A DNA stretch of 64,000 bases from Eublepharis macularius (GCF_028583425.1 NC_072798.1:16432501-16496500), one strand, 5' to 3'; positions 31,986-43,219 are shown, counted from the stretch's first letter. The notes: generated from the sequence alone by a model not told the origin. Numbers and translations are program-made.

Positions 31986-33050
31986 GATTTGCCCCGCCAT
32001 CTGATCATTAGTGGTTTGCTCCCTCTGCCTTCATGCATTCTAAAGTTTTAACAGACATTCCAGATTCACACATGACATTTTTTTACATTCAGCGATGGCT
32101 TTTTTAAAAAAAGTACCTGTAAAAATATCACATGTGAACGAGCTATTGTTGTGCATCTCTGAAAAGACACACGTCACATCAAATCCACTTTATTACAGCA
32201 GCATTTAGAGAAGTTAGGTTAAAAAGTCTGAAAAATCAGTGTGTCCGTGGAAAGTTCACTTCCTAAGTCTACATTTGATCTAAAATGAGTGTGGCATGTC
32301 TTTGAACATTCCTGAACATCCTTGGCTCCAAATGACATCAAAGAGACCCTTTGCAGCGGCAGCTTGGGGGAAGAGAGCCCCCCTTTTTAAAAAAAAAAAC
32401 CACAAATTACTTTATCCACAAATGAAGTGCAATCACATGGAGAAGGAACACAGCAGGTGTCTTTCTGGCAGTCCGCCACAGATTTTTGGATCTGAGCACA
32501 AACCTTGAAATATGAGCATGGAGGACTTCGAAAATAAGTCGTTGGATAACCACCTTCTGATTTTTGCAACGAGATATAGAATGTTAATGGGCTCCAAAGT
32601 AGGATTGAATTATTAAAATAACCCAGGGCTGATTCCCACAATCACTTGCCATGCGATCTTAAGCAAAGTTACTCTGTGGGTTTAAACTGGAGTAACTCTG
32701 TTTAGGATTGCCGTGTTAGTGTGCAGCTGATCTTTTCTTCACTCCCTAGGTTGGCAAACTGGACATTTGAAGTCTAAGCTGTGGACTCAGATTGTGTTTG
32801 AGGGCACCATCATTCAACAGGTTTCTTAAATTTTTGCAATAAACAAATGCTCAGAGCCGTGTGTGTGTGTGGATTTCTAGTATGGCAGGCTGCATTACAT
32901 GCAACCCCGCATCAAATTTGGGGGAAACAAAGCAACCAGTCCCATGTGACCTGAACGAGTTTCCTCCTGATCCCTTCCCCAATCCACACCAGCCCAAAGT
33001 CCCTTTAAGTGAACTGATAATATGTACCAGGTTGGCCCTGAGATTGCTCT
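31986..33050. other. Unassigned non-coding stretch
   Basis: AT-rich, with a poly-A run at 32389-32399. No gene recognised. Confidence 0.4.
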
Positions 33051-33053
33051 AAG

Positions 33054-33171
33054 CAGGTGGGTCCTTTTCAGATCTTGACTCAGGAATTTTTAAAGTTATG
33101 ATTAATACTAATGCAGTGAAGGAAGGCTGCATGTTTCAACAGGCGAGGAAGCAGGAAACGAGAAGGATTTG
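33054..33171 (+). repeat. Short paralogous segment, empty-site copy
   Basis: Corresponds to 31269-31985 without the MITE. TTTTTAAAGTTATGATTAAT spans the pre-insertion site, and GTTATGAT is the inferred 8-bp target. Confidence 0.8.
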
Positions 33172-34245
33172 CTCTTTCTATTTTTGCACAGCAAGTACAA
33201 CATCCAAAGATGGAACTCACATTGCACATTGGACCGAACATTTTTGTGGTAGTGTGTCCTCCACATTGACTTAGTAACATCTGAGTCAGCCCTGAGATTT
33301 GGAATTGAGGCTCTGCCAGTTCGCACTCGTAGCCATTATGCCACACTAGCTCTTTGGGAAGTAAGACAGGCAATATTTTTCATTTGGTAATAAAATCCAA
33401 TTTCCTTTGACTAGGATTGCTTTTCTGGGAAATACTGTCTCAATCGACGGTGCTGTATAATTGTATTTCATATAACGTTTTCATTTCACTGGGTACCTTT
33501 TTATTGTAAATGCTTCCGCTGGAAATCTCTCTTTTAACTACCTGCCTTTTTAGCGGGGGAGGATCTGCCTTCCTGCTTGATTGTTTCACTTAGTATTAAT
33601 TCTGTTTTTCTCTTGCAAACTCCCTGTTTACTTGCTTCTGTCCATTCCTGTTTGTACGCTCTCATCCTCCGCCTTTGCCTTTTATATTTCTTTAAAACTC
33701 CACGGACTCGGTTGCTAGTGTCCTGCTGGCTCCGAGATGCGACTGTGCAACAGTGCAGGCAGCTGTGTCCCTACAAACATAGATAAGTGGACATGCTCAG
33801 CAAGGGGGAAAGGTAATAGACAGGCAGCAACAAGAAAGGGCTTCTAAACTGGCCAGTAAACCTTGGGAGTGGGTTCTAAAACTCAGAGACATTTTTCCAG
33901 TATAGCCTCCATCCTTGATTATGCCAAGAATGTTTGAACTGGGATAAGAGTGCAGACAGGTTATCTATAACAATGCCTTGCAGTGACACACACAGATAAC
34001 ATCTCTCTGTTGTTGCCGTGAGAATGATACCAAAGGTTAAAAAGCAGAGGGTGGGCTGGGAAATGGAAATGGCCAGGGAGCAAGTGCTGAAGAGATGACC
34101 TGGGCCGGACCTGGCCAGCAGTGCCTGCAGAAGGAGTAGTGGGTGAGTTGACACCCATTGCTGCTGCTATTAGCCAGGTCTAACCTGAGTGGACCCAGCA
34201 GTGTCCCTGGAGCAATTGGGTCTCGGCTCTGCTTGCTCCATTATT
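33172..34245. other. Unassigned non-coding stretch
   Basis: No gene or recognised repeat. Confidence 0.4.
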
Positions 34246-34253
34246 CATAAAGC

Positions 34254-34483
34254 TAGGGTTGCCAGCTCCAAGTCGGGAAATTCCTGGAGATCTGGGGGGT
34301 GAAACCTGGAGAAACCTGGAGAAAGTGGGGTTTGGGGAAGGAAAGGACCTCGGCATGGCATAATTCCATAGAGTCCACCCCCCCAGAGTAGCCATTTTCT
34401 CCAGGTGAACTCATCTCTGTGGCCTGGAGACTAGTTGTAATTCCGGGAGATCTCCAGCCACAACTTGGAGGCTGGCAACCCTA
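34254..34483 (-). mobile_element. TAGGGTTGCC-family hAT MITE
   Basis: Near-perfect 8-bp duplication CATAAAGC (34246-34253) and CATACAGC (34484-34491). Ends TAGGGTTGCCAGCTCC and GGAGGCTGGCAACCCTA. Confidence 0.9.
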
Positions 34484-34502
34484 CATACAGCCCTGCATGG
34501 AG

Positions 34503-35018
34503 CAGGGCCATATGAATAATATTTTGGGGGACTAGGCTGAAGCCTAGGGGCCCCAGAGAGACTAGGGACCCGACAACTTTTTTTTTTTTGCTGAGGCACA
34601 CCCCCACATACATTACAATTAATTGATTCTCTTCTATAACCTCTATTAATAAGATAATTAACTGCTTCCTTATTGAAGTGAAACAAATTCTCTTATATAA
34701 AAACAATTATCCATAAGGTATATATTTTAATAAATAATCAAAATTTTATTCACTTCAAAATAATACAGTATTGAACAATTATACCCCCATAATGTGCTTT
34801 CCGGAAGAATTCTACTCATGCAATAAAAATATTTTTAAAATTGTGAATAGAATTCTTCAGGAGACCCTCAAAATGGATATAGGGCTACGTACTGTGGTCT
34901 AGTACCTACTGTACCAGTGTCAGGCTGTGAGCTGTAGTGGGGTGAAAGATTGAAGTGCCGGAGTGGGCCTGAACTACCTGAAGGCCCAGGGGCCTGGCCA
35001 TGGGTTAATACGGCCCTG
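34503..35018. mobile_element. hAT-type element with CAGGGCC ends, 516 bp
   Basis: Left end CAGGGCCATATGAATAAT, right end ATTAATACGGCCCTG-like (GGGTTAATACGGCCCTG). Flanks GCATGGAG and GCTCCAAG match only partly. The interior is AT-rich and has no coding capacity. Confidence 0.6.
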
Positions 35019-35026
35019 GCTCCAAG

Positions 35027-35457
35027 CTGCCAATTGTTTTTTGAGGGCATGACCTACCAGGAACTGCCAGAGAGCACTGCTCCAAGAGAACTGCACTGTG
35101 GACATTTCTTGGATATCCATAGTACCGGCATGTGGTGCACCTAGCACGCTGCAGCTTACAAGCCCTTCTGTTTGATGCAACTGGGGAAGAAATATGACAT
35201 AAACATCATAACCCAGCAATAGCAGTGGACCTTGTCAGATGTTCAATTCTGGTGCACCAACTGCACATAATTATAAGTGTGCTTAAACATAACAGTCCGA
35301 TACTCATGGTTGCTATTTTGTGTGCAGAAGGCAACATGAATATTTTTCAGCTCCGGTATGTTCAAAAAGAATACTGGATTTTTGAGGGTACGTGTTTGCA
35401 CATACTGAAGCTGTATGTGCATGGAAAAATGTGTTCCTTGAATCTGAGAAGATAAAA
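35027..35457. other. Unassigned non-coding stretch
   Basis: No gene or recognised repeat. Confidence 0.4.
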
Positions 35458-36003
35458 TCTATCTATATATAAAGACAAGTGTCCTGATTGACTCATCAAT
35501 GCCCAGCCCCAAACCCTAAACCTAGAAACGTGAAATTTGGGGAGAACATTCCTTTCATGATATAAACACCCACAAAAAAGGGATTTTAAGAACTTCACCC
35601 CCTAAGGGGGTAAAAAGGGGTACAATGTGTTTTCCCAAAAGGATACAGCTTCCCTATGTGTCTGGCAGGCTGCTGCCTGATTGTGCCCCTGCCCACTGCC
35701 AGCTTGGCTACTCTTTGCTGATTGGGCCAGCCTTTCCAAGTCATTTGTATATGCGGGCTGATTGGGGCTCACAGCATTCCACACCTCAACCCCCCCCCCC
35801 AGACAGTTGGAACACAGAGGCCATTTGCATATGTGCCCTGATTGGTCCTCAACCCCTCCCCCATTCTAAGTGGTATGCATTTGCTATTGGGAGTCATTGA
35901 ATGTGTCCTGAGGTAAAATGCACCTCCCAGACTTCCCCTAAAAGTCTTATAACTGGATTTAAAGTAGTTAAATACTGTAGCGAAGCACGAGTGTCAAGCT
36001 AGT
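35458..36003 (+). mobile_element. Helitron-like non-autonomous element, 546 bp
   Basis: Starts TCTATCTATATATAAAG and ends GTAGCGAAGCACGAGTG followed by TCAAGCTAGT, i.e. a TC start and a CTAGT (CTRRT) end, with no terminal inverted repeat or target duplication. Helitrons insert between A and T; the left flank is A but the right flank is A, not T. No Rep/helicase sequence is present. Assignment rests on these ends and on the familiar TATATATAAAG head. Confidence 0.6.
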
Positions 36004-36385
36004 AGAATATAGATATTTAAAATAACTAAAAAAAATGGCAATTGTGGATAGCAGGCATTCCCATTGCAGCTTGAGACCCTAGAGAGCTGCTGCCAGTTTG
36101 AGTACAATAGACAACGGATGGGTCAAGAAGAATGTTAGTTCTGCTTGTTCTTGGCCCCAGCAGCCCTTCATGACAGCAACCCACCAAGAACTTTCCAGGT
36201 AAATTAAATGGCCAATCCTCCTGGACAGTCCAGCAATTTTGGTTCCCCTGTATATTTGCCTTTGATCTCCTCCAGCCTATCTATGGAGAATCCTTCAGAA
36301 TTCATACCAGACTGACTGTCACTTTTAATTCAATGAGTGTAAAATCTAGTCAAGTTTGCATTATCAGGTAATGGTCATAAGGACA

Positions 36386-36600
36386 GCAGAGAGTCCAGGA
36401 GCACCATTAAGACTAACCAACTTTATTGCAGCATAAGCTTTCGAGAACCATAGCTCTCTTTGTCAGATGCATGCATCTGACAAAGAGAGCTGTGGTTCTC
36501 GAAAGCTTATGCTGCAATAAAGTTGGTTAGTTTTAAAGGTGCTACTGGACTCTACTATTTTGCAACTATAGACTAACACGGCTAACTCCTCTGGATCTAA
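36386..36600. repeat. Foldback repeat family F, clear palindrome
   Basis: TTAAGACTAACCAACTTTAT, AAGCTTTCGAGAACCATAGC and TCTCTTTGTCAGATGC are followed by their complements around the centre at about 36470. The right arm continues to GACTAACACGGCTAACTCC. The family resembles a widespread vertebrate repeat whose class I cannot assign. Confidence 0.8.
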
Positions 36601-36746
36601 GAACAGTAGAGAGAGCCATAAGAACAGGACTTGCAGTGTCATTTTAAATATTTCTGTCTTATTACTGCATGTTCCTTGGAATTTAGGCAGATCAAGGGTG
36701 GGACCACAAGGACATTCTCAGGGGCTCAATTAGGCTGATTTCTGGA
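36473..36746 (+). repeat. 274-bp block, second copy of 31429-31702
   Basis: See 31429-31702. Here the block continues naturally from the left foldback arm, so this copy is more likely the source. Confidence 0.8.
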
Positions 36747-38950
36747 CCCTTTCCTCCTTAATTTAACACTCATCTACTCTCAGTGTCCTGTCCCCTTGAG
36801 TATTTTCCATCCTCATTGGGGTGTTTTGTGAGGATTTGTTTTTCTTCGGGTTAATGTACAAAACCACATTTTTCTGCATCTCTGTGGAGTTCTCTGAAAA
36901 AGCAAAGAACTTTTTTGTTTGTGGGTGGCCTGGTGTTGCTGATTTTGTCGTACATAGAGGCCAGCCAGTTGACCATGATGTCAAGTCACATTATAAAATC
37001 CATAGAGCTAGAGAGGTGCAAAGTCATCTCGTTGAGCCCAAAGCCAGGGTCCCACACTCCCTGCTGAAACTGGAGATCAGTTGCACTTCAGAAGCACCTC
37101 CACAGCAAATACCTCTTGACTTGCAAGTTGCCTGCATGGGAAAGCAGTGCCTTATCCCTCCGGATTAGTTGCCAATTGGAGAAAATACTTTCTCAGCCCC
37201 AAAGTAGGTAACATTTTGAGAAGGAGCAAGCCCCATACCTCAGCTTTTCTTACATAAAAATAGTTGGGTGGAATGAGACCTACAGCTACATACTACCCAA
37301 CATCTTGCTTGATGAGATTAGCATCTAACTCATGTAAACATGGAGGGTTCTGAGCTTAGTGGCCATCTGTACCAATTCTGGTTATCTTAGTAGATTTTGG
37401 GTTCCTAGGAGGCTCTGTTTTATCTCTCTGCTCTCAGTTTCCATCCCTGTACCAAAACTTCTGACTTTGGGGCTAGGGTTGTTTGTGGGGGCAGGGGATT
37501 CCCTTCCCCCTGGCTCTGGTTTTCCACTGCCACTTGGAATGGCAGTGGGAGAAAACGTAAAAAGATAGTCGTCAGGCTGATGGCATGATGTCACTTCTGG
37601 GGAAAACATGGAAGTGACATCAGTCCTCTTTAGGAATTGCCAGAAACTCTATGTCTCTATCATGATGTCATGCTGTTGCTGACAAATACCTCCCCCATAT
37701 ACCCACCCCACAGGTCTCCCACCGCTCTTCCAAACTCTTTTTGCTGTTTCTGACAACTCCATTTGGGACCTTCACTTCTTTCTCATGCCCAGTTTGCTGT
37801 TTAGAGTAACACTTATAGTGAAATCCTATGCATAGTTATTCCAGATGAAGCCCTTTGGAATCAATGGCGTTAGACTAGAGTAACTCTATATAAGCACCAA
37901 AACCTCCACATTCATGGGATTTCCTGCCCTCTCTCTGCACTAAGCGTCACCTGATTTTCCTTTTAAAAACTTCTGCTGACTTGTGCCGGATCAATTAGTT
38001 CACAAGTCTGAAAATGGAACGATCTTAGAAAAGCACGCCAGGATGTCATCTCTCTTAAGACAGGGCATATGTCGCTAATACCTCTTTTGTCTTGTGGCTC
38101 TGCTGGCATGGAGGCTCAATAAATTACATTTTGAGGCTGACCTCGAAGGAAGTCAATATCTCCTTATTACCCTATTAAAAAAAAGAGAGAACTCCTCTCT
38201 TTGGCAATGGCAGCAGCTCCTGCTATAAGAAGCTTTGACATCCTTCCTCCAATCAATATGCTCCATAAATCAAAACAGGATGATATGAGTCAATGCCAGT
38301 TAATGAATGAATGTTTATGACCTGTGGTGAGGTCATGTTTCCATGCCTGCACAGGGACCGACAACGAAGCTGAAATTAAATTGTCAGTACACAAAGTAAG
38401 TTGGAAGAATTCTGGGTAATATCACTTCATGCAGAACATAAGACTCCTGTTTTTTAATTACTCGTGCAAAAAAGATTCCCTCTTATAGTAAGCTAGCACC
38501 TTAGGGAGAAGGCTGTGCTTTCCCCAGATGTTCTAATTTTCTGCATGCATGGAGGGTTATTTTTAATGCGGGAAGTGTTAAAAGGTCATTTTCTCATCTA
38601 CAGTCTGAAGTGGTTCAGTTCAGAATGCTACCCTCCATTAGCATAATTTTGGAACTATTCTAATTAATTTTGTTGATACATTGAATGCTCTCTGTCCAGA
38701 TTATGTACAGATCCTGAGAGCTGCCTGCTTCCCATGTTACATTATAGGTTTTTGGAATGCATACTTGAAAACGGTTGGAATATGCATAGCACATTGATTT
38801 CCTCATCAGAGAGCCATCATTGGTTTTTGTTCCTTATTAAGATGCAACTACATATGGCATTGGAATTCTGTGTTTGGAAATCCCAGTGGCTTGTTTTTAA
38901 GATTTTATTGTACTTTGGCTTCTGAGTTGCCTTGAACAGGTCTGAAATTA
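36747..38950. other. Mostly unique non-coding DNA
   Basis: 37470-37700 carries GATGTCACTTCTGGGG and GAAGTGACATCA, an inverted pair as in 25374-25700. 37990-38700 is repeat-poor and could hold conserved non-coding DNA. The 115-codon open frame at 36821-37168 has no domain I recognise. Confidence 0.4.
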
Positions 38951-38954
38951 ATAT

Positions 38955-39156
38955 AGATTTTTTTTATTTATTTTAGATTTTTAAAATTTTATTAATAGAA
39001 TTAAAAGCCCACTAGAAAGGGCAAAGAAATAAAAGAAAGAAATAGTGAAAGCAGCATTCAAAAAAAGGACAGAAATTAGAAATAAAAGAAAACAATAATA
39101 CATGTTTCATTTTCCATTTTTCTCTACAACACTTATTTTAGCAAACATCACACTTG
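38955..39156 (-). mobile_element. L1 3' UTR and tail, separated from its ORF2 by the Harbinger
   Basis: T-rich start (TTTTTTTTATTTATTTTAG) followed by A/T-rich DNA resembling the antisense 3' end of squamate L1. The ORF2 C-terminus in the same orientation lies on the other side of the 8-kb insertion (47258-48000). Continuity is inferred from position and strand; this part carries no protein signal. Confidence 0.5.
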
Positions 39157-39557
39157 GGCAGCCCAATCCTAAGAAGGGCACGGAAAGTGAACAGGAACCG
39201 AACTAAGGCTTGCGAGGGCGCATCTAGCCCGTACGCCCGCGTAAGTGGCCTTCCGCCCGCGCTGGGACGCGGCGCTGGCCCGCCGGCGGGCCAGCACCGG
39301 TGCAAGCCACAGGCGCCCGGGCGGCGGCGCAGAAGTGGCGTAGAGCCCTACGCCGACGCAGGGGGGGGCGGGGAGCAAGGCGGGGTCGGAGTTAGTCCGC
39401 TCCCTAAGCTCCTCCAGAAGCGGGAACGCCCACAGCGGCGCAAAAAAGCTACGCCACGGAAAAAGAAGGCGTAGCCCATAGGCGTCCATGGAACGGCGAA
39501 AAATCAGCCCCCTCTCTGAGCGCCTCGCCCCGCCCCTATGGCCCGAAGGAGCATAGG

Positions 39558-39680
39558 ATGAGAACTATCCTGGGGACCAATCAGCGTGCGCGCCCGGCAT
39601 GGACGAGCCCCCCTCTCTGCACCCAATCACCTGCGACCGCGTCCTACAAAACATCCGGCCAGCACCGCCCAAACCCCCAG
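39558..39680 (+). promoter_or_regulatory. Candidate promoter/first exon region at the left of the Harbinger
   Basis: Two CCAAT-type boxes (ACCAATCAGCG at about 39577, CCCAATCACCTG at about 39622) precede a consensus splice donor (CCCCCAG/GTAAGT) at 39680/39681. This fits the 5' end of the unit ending at 40611. No TATA box is evident. Inference from sequence only. Confidence 0.4.
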
Positions 39681-40030
39681 GTAAGTGAGCACTCGGCCGG
39701 AGGCTCTGCCCGTCTGCTGAGTGGCATTGCCCCTTTGAAAACCGAAACGGGCTGAGGGCATTCACATTGGCAGGCGCAGAATGCACTCAGGGGACTTTGC
39801 GAAAAACTGGGGGAACTTCGCATAAAGGGGAAGAGGTGCCTAACTGCCTAACTCTCTTTCTACCGTGATAGAAAGAATGACTCCACAGCTAACTGATGCA
39901 TGCTAGTTGCTTCTAACTAAGCACAAACAAACTAACCCTTCCGTGGCAGAAGGGAATGACACTTTGCAAATTAACCGCATGCTCTCCCGTTTCCTTGCAG
40001 GTGCCCTGACTCTTGCGCTCCCACCTGGTG

Positions 40031-40610
40031 ATGACCGACAGAGCGCTGACAGGTAAGGAGGAGGTGGGGGGGCATTCCGCAGATTAGTGCAAACCGCCCA
40101 TTCACCTGAACCCACCCGCTCACTTGCCGCTTTGGGTGAGGCCCAGCAGGGGTGGGGGGCAACCATGCCCGCCCCTGGCTGCCTCAGAGGCAGGCGCCTC
40201 GAAAACCACATGTGGCCAGGTGTTTGTTGTGACCAGCTCATTCTCTCCCTTAAAGGTAAAGGCTTGCCAAGGCCGAGTGCATCCTCACCAGACCGTCATG
40301 CATCAGCTGCTGCCCTCGACCATGTGCAACCCCCCCCCGGATGGCGGAGTGTGGGGCTTGCCTTGCCAGTGGAACGAGGCAAAGCCCACACGTGTCTTTT
40401 TCCCCCACAGGCACGTCCAGGGCATGGCTGCTCCCCCGCGCCCCGCCCTCCCCAAACATCTCTGACGGACGGTTGGCTGCAGCCCAGGAAGCACCGTCGC
40501 GCCGCGGCCTGCATCCCAGCCCCGCCCCTCCGAGCGGGAAGGAGGGCTGTGTGGAATGCTCCGGCTCCCTCGCCAGCCTAAACGCAAGCCCGCTCTTTCC
40601 AGTGCAATAA
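40031..40610 (+). CDS. Putative small spliced Harbinger-internal protein, 73 aa
   Basis: Predicted from splice signals. A non-coding exon ends at 39680 (AG/GTAAGT). Exon 2 is 40001-40052, with acceptor TTTCCTTGCAG and donor ACAG/GTAAGG; it carries the start codon at 40031 (G at -3). Exon 3 begins at 40411 after TTTTTCCCCCACAG, and the stop TAA at 40608-40610 lies within AATAAA (40606-40611). The product is 73 residues, starts MTDRALTGTSRAWLL, is rich in Pro/Ala/Ser and has one CVEC motif. No known domain. An alternative acceptor at about 40255 would give a different reading frame extension. The splice sites are good, but there is no homology support, so it could be a non-coding RNA. Confidence 0.35.
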
Positions 40611-40611
40611 A
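40606..40611 (+). terminator. Polyadenylation signal AATAAA
   Basis: AATAAA followed within 25 bases by a TGTTTTCTGTGTCTG U/GU-rich element. It overlaps the stop codon of the putative 73-aa protein. Confidence 0.6.
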
Positions 40612-40805
40612 ACGAGATGTACAACAACTGTTTTCTGTGTCTGCGAGTCTGACTTCGTCCTCCGCCCCTCCCCCAACACTCCCGTCACATCTCCCCACCT
40701 GCACATTGCCACAAATGTATCCGACACACCCCGTCTTGCCTCCCCGCCCCCTCCCTCCTCCTCCCCCCCTCCTCCTCTGTATTTGACCAGTGTCTGTACC
40801 ACCCA

Positions 40806-40932
40806 TCTGCTGAAGAGAACTTGATTCTCAGAAGCCTATGCCACAATAAAATTGGATAGTTTTAAAGGTGCTATGGGACCCTTTTTGAATTCGCTACCAC
40901 AGGCTAACACGGCTAACTCCCCTGCATCTATG
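40806..40932 (+). repeat. Foldback family F fragment nested in the Harbinger
   Basis: CTGAAGAGAACTTGATTCTC, then ACAATAAAATTGGATAGTTT, AAAGGTGCTATGGGACC and GGCTAACACGGCTAACTCC: the right arm of family F, more diverged than most copies. Confidence 0.8.
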
Positions 40933-42229
40933 GCCAGGTAGAGGGTTGGGGCGGGGCATGTGAGCGGGGAGGGGGATCAATCCCCGGTGGGGAGAATAGC
41001 TGGCACCCGATAAGCAAGGGAGAGGGTGGTGCGAGCTGCCGCTGCAAGGGAGCGGGAGATGGCAGGGGAAACGGTCCACTCGCGGGAATCCTAGCCCCCA
41101 CCAATGGAGAATCCAGGGTGGTGGCAGGCGGATGCCATATCCCGGGCAGGAGGTCTCGCGCGCCTGGGGAGGGTCGCCCCCATCGCAGCCGCAGCCCCAG
41201 CAACACAGTCCCATGAGCGGCCGCCTCCCAGAGTGGGTCCAGCCCCTCGGGCGTCTGCAGCAGCCCCATTGGTCATTCCACCCCAGGGCGTCCTGCCTCG
41301 CATCCAATCCCGTGGAGCAGTTGCCAGCCTCCCACGCCAACAGGCCATGGTTGTTGGGAGGGGTGGGGTGTGTCCGAGGCTGCGCGTGGCTCCGCCCTGG
41401 CTCGGCGCCGTCTCCTGCGTTCAGCAATTGTGGCCACTCGCGTTGCCCTGCCGGGGGGGGGAACCACTCCGAGGCTGCCAGCCCCGCCAATCCTGCAGGG
41501 AAGGCCGCTGGCCCCGCCCACAGGGGCAGTGGAAGAGCGCATCAGCTGCGCAAAGTGGCTAAAATGCGGGAGCCCGAGGCCTCCCGGCTGGCTGCCACAG
41601 CGTGCCCCTTCCCCGGCCGGGCCATGCAGGCTGGGTGGCCACCCCAGGCCCGGGAGGGCCCCCTGATGGCAGGTTGCGTGACTGCCCCAGCTCAGGGCGG
41701 CATGCCAGGCAGGGCAGGTGCGTTAGGGCAATATGGAAGACATGCCAGAGCGGCCCCTGGCCAGTCCTTGTGCATCCTAAGCCCCCCCCCCTTGGAAGGG
41801 ATGCGCTGTCACCGCGGGCCTGGTCATGCACTCATGGTGCCAGGGCAGGATATGGCTGGCAGTTCACCAAACTATCGCAGGCAGACACGGGTCCATGTGT
41901 AGATGAGCTTTATTCCCAGTCCCACGGCGCAACGTACAGCCAGGCCCAAGGGTTCACGTCCCGCAAGGATGCACTTGAGCAGCACAGCATCCCCGCAAGG
42001 GAAGAGGGCCCTGGGGCCATAGGAAGCCAACCACCACGGCCCCCTCCCCTCCAACCCACAGGTCTGAGACGGGGGGGGGGGGGCCTGTGCTGAACCTATC
42101 CATGAACTATGCAGCTGCCAGACAGAAGATAGGGAATTGTTACATCTCAGACCCTCCAAGGTCATGCCGGCGGGCGGTGTAGTTCGGTGGGCAGCACAGA
42201 AACACTATACCCACAGCGGTCCCGGCTGC
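40933..42229. other. GC-rich Harbinger interior without a supported gene
   Basis: Open frames of 85-256 codons occur on both strands (e.g. 41132-41902 plus, 40894-41490 minus). They lack domains and match what high GC content produces by chance. A minus-strand AATAAA lies at 41914-41909. Confidence 0.5.
41909..41914 (-). terminator. Candidate polyadenylation signal for the transposase transcript
   Basis: GGGAATAAAGCTC on the minus strand. It is the first AATAAA I see downstream of the transposase stop (43419), implying a 1.5-kb 3' UTR or a further intron overlapping the plus-strand unit at 42230-43155. Confidence 0.35.
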
Positions 42230-43155
42230 ATGGAGGGCGACGGGTGGCGGGAGCAGTGGGCGGCCAGGCTCGGGGCCCAGCTCATTGCCAAGGCTGCCGG
42301 GAATGACCTCCTGGCAGATGAGGGTGCAATGACTGCACGGCCAGTTTACCTGGAGGAGCTCTTCCCTGGCCGTGCGGAGGAGGCCCACCTCATACGAGCG
42401 TGGCTAGACACGGCGCTGTGCGAGGTGGAGCATGACCTCCTGGAAGAGGAGGTGGCTGCGGGCCCCGCGCGCAGTAAGTCAGGGTCCTCGGCGCCATCCA
42501 GGGAGCCTCCTCCGCTGCCACAGAGGGCAGGCCATAAGGGCCCGGAGGCGTCCCAGCCACTTCCGTCGAGGCGCAGGTTGCAGGTGCTTGCAGCAGATGC
42601 CGGGCTGCCACCAACGGGTGCCCCCCCTCCCTCTCTCCCCCCTCTGCAGGGACCATCAATGACAGGTGGATGGCTGCCATGGACCGGGTTCACGGGGCAT
42701 TCCAGCAGGCGCGGGCAGCGGCACCATGTGAGTCTCGCCAACAGGAGGGGCACGGGCATGTGGGGTGGGGCGGCCTGCGGCCGCGACAACAACCCCAGAG
42801 CCCACAGGGGCCCTGACGCTCCCATCCCCCACCTCTTGCCCCCACAGCGGCGCCCGCCCGGAGCCCCTCGCCAGATGAGGAGGAACTTGGGAGGGGCTTC
42901 ACCGCCTGGTCTCCACCCCGCTACCCGCCACCCGCTGAAGACCCAGAGGGTGACCCAGTGGAGGGGCCTGGCAGGAAGCGGCCGAAGCTGGAGCCCGTCC
43001 CCGCAGACGGCCGGGCAGCTGCCGATATGCCATCCCAGGCACAGGCATCTTGGACCCCAGCCGGGCCCCTGCTCTGTAACGGGGATGCCGTGGCGGGGTC
43101 GCTGGCCTCCCCCTGCTCCGACGCGCTACCTAGCCCTCACCCTCCTGGCTGCTGA
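42230..43155 (+). CDS. Putative third Harbinger-encoded protein, 209 aa, three exons
   Basis: Exons 42230-42473, 42650-42727 and 42848-43155 join in frame through consensus sites. Donors are GCA/GTAAGT and CAT/GTGAGT; acceptors are CCTCTGCAG and GCCCCCACAG. Residues 1-81 (MEGDGWREQWAARLGAQLIA onward, with LIRAWLDTALCEVEHDLLEE) look alpha-helical and acidic. Residues 82-107 (NDRWMAAMDRVHGAFQQAR) look helical. The C-terminal half is Pro-rich with a basic nuclear-localisation-like GRKRPKLE. It is followed by AATAAA at 43220. I recognise no family. A third protein in a PIF/Harbinger element is unusual; it may be a regulator, a recruited gene or a mispredicted non-coding transcript. The start codon choice is tentative (ATGG context). 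Confidence 0.45.
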
Positions 43156-43219
43156 GGCCGGGGTTCTGGGTTGGCAAGCTGCTCTCTGGGCGCCTGATGC
43201 GGCCCTGGAATCGATTGGG

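Noticed and set aside
36821-37168. 115-codon frame as a possible host or transposase exon
   Set aside because: No domain, no conserved motif, and flanking splice signals are unconvincing.
40303-40806. Reverse-strand frame of 167 codons with Gly/Arg repeats
   Set aside because: It is the complement of a CT-rich stretch (about 40736-40780) and lies antisense to the predicted small unit. No protein features.
41132-41902. 256-codon open frame on the plus strand in the GC-rich block
   Set aside because: Several overlapping frames of similar length exist on both strands. Composition is Pro/Ala/Gly/Arg from GC content, and there is no domain or supporting splice or polyadenylation arrangement.
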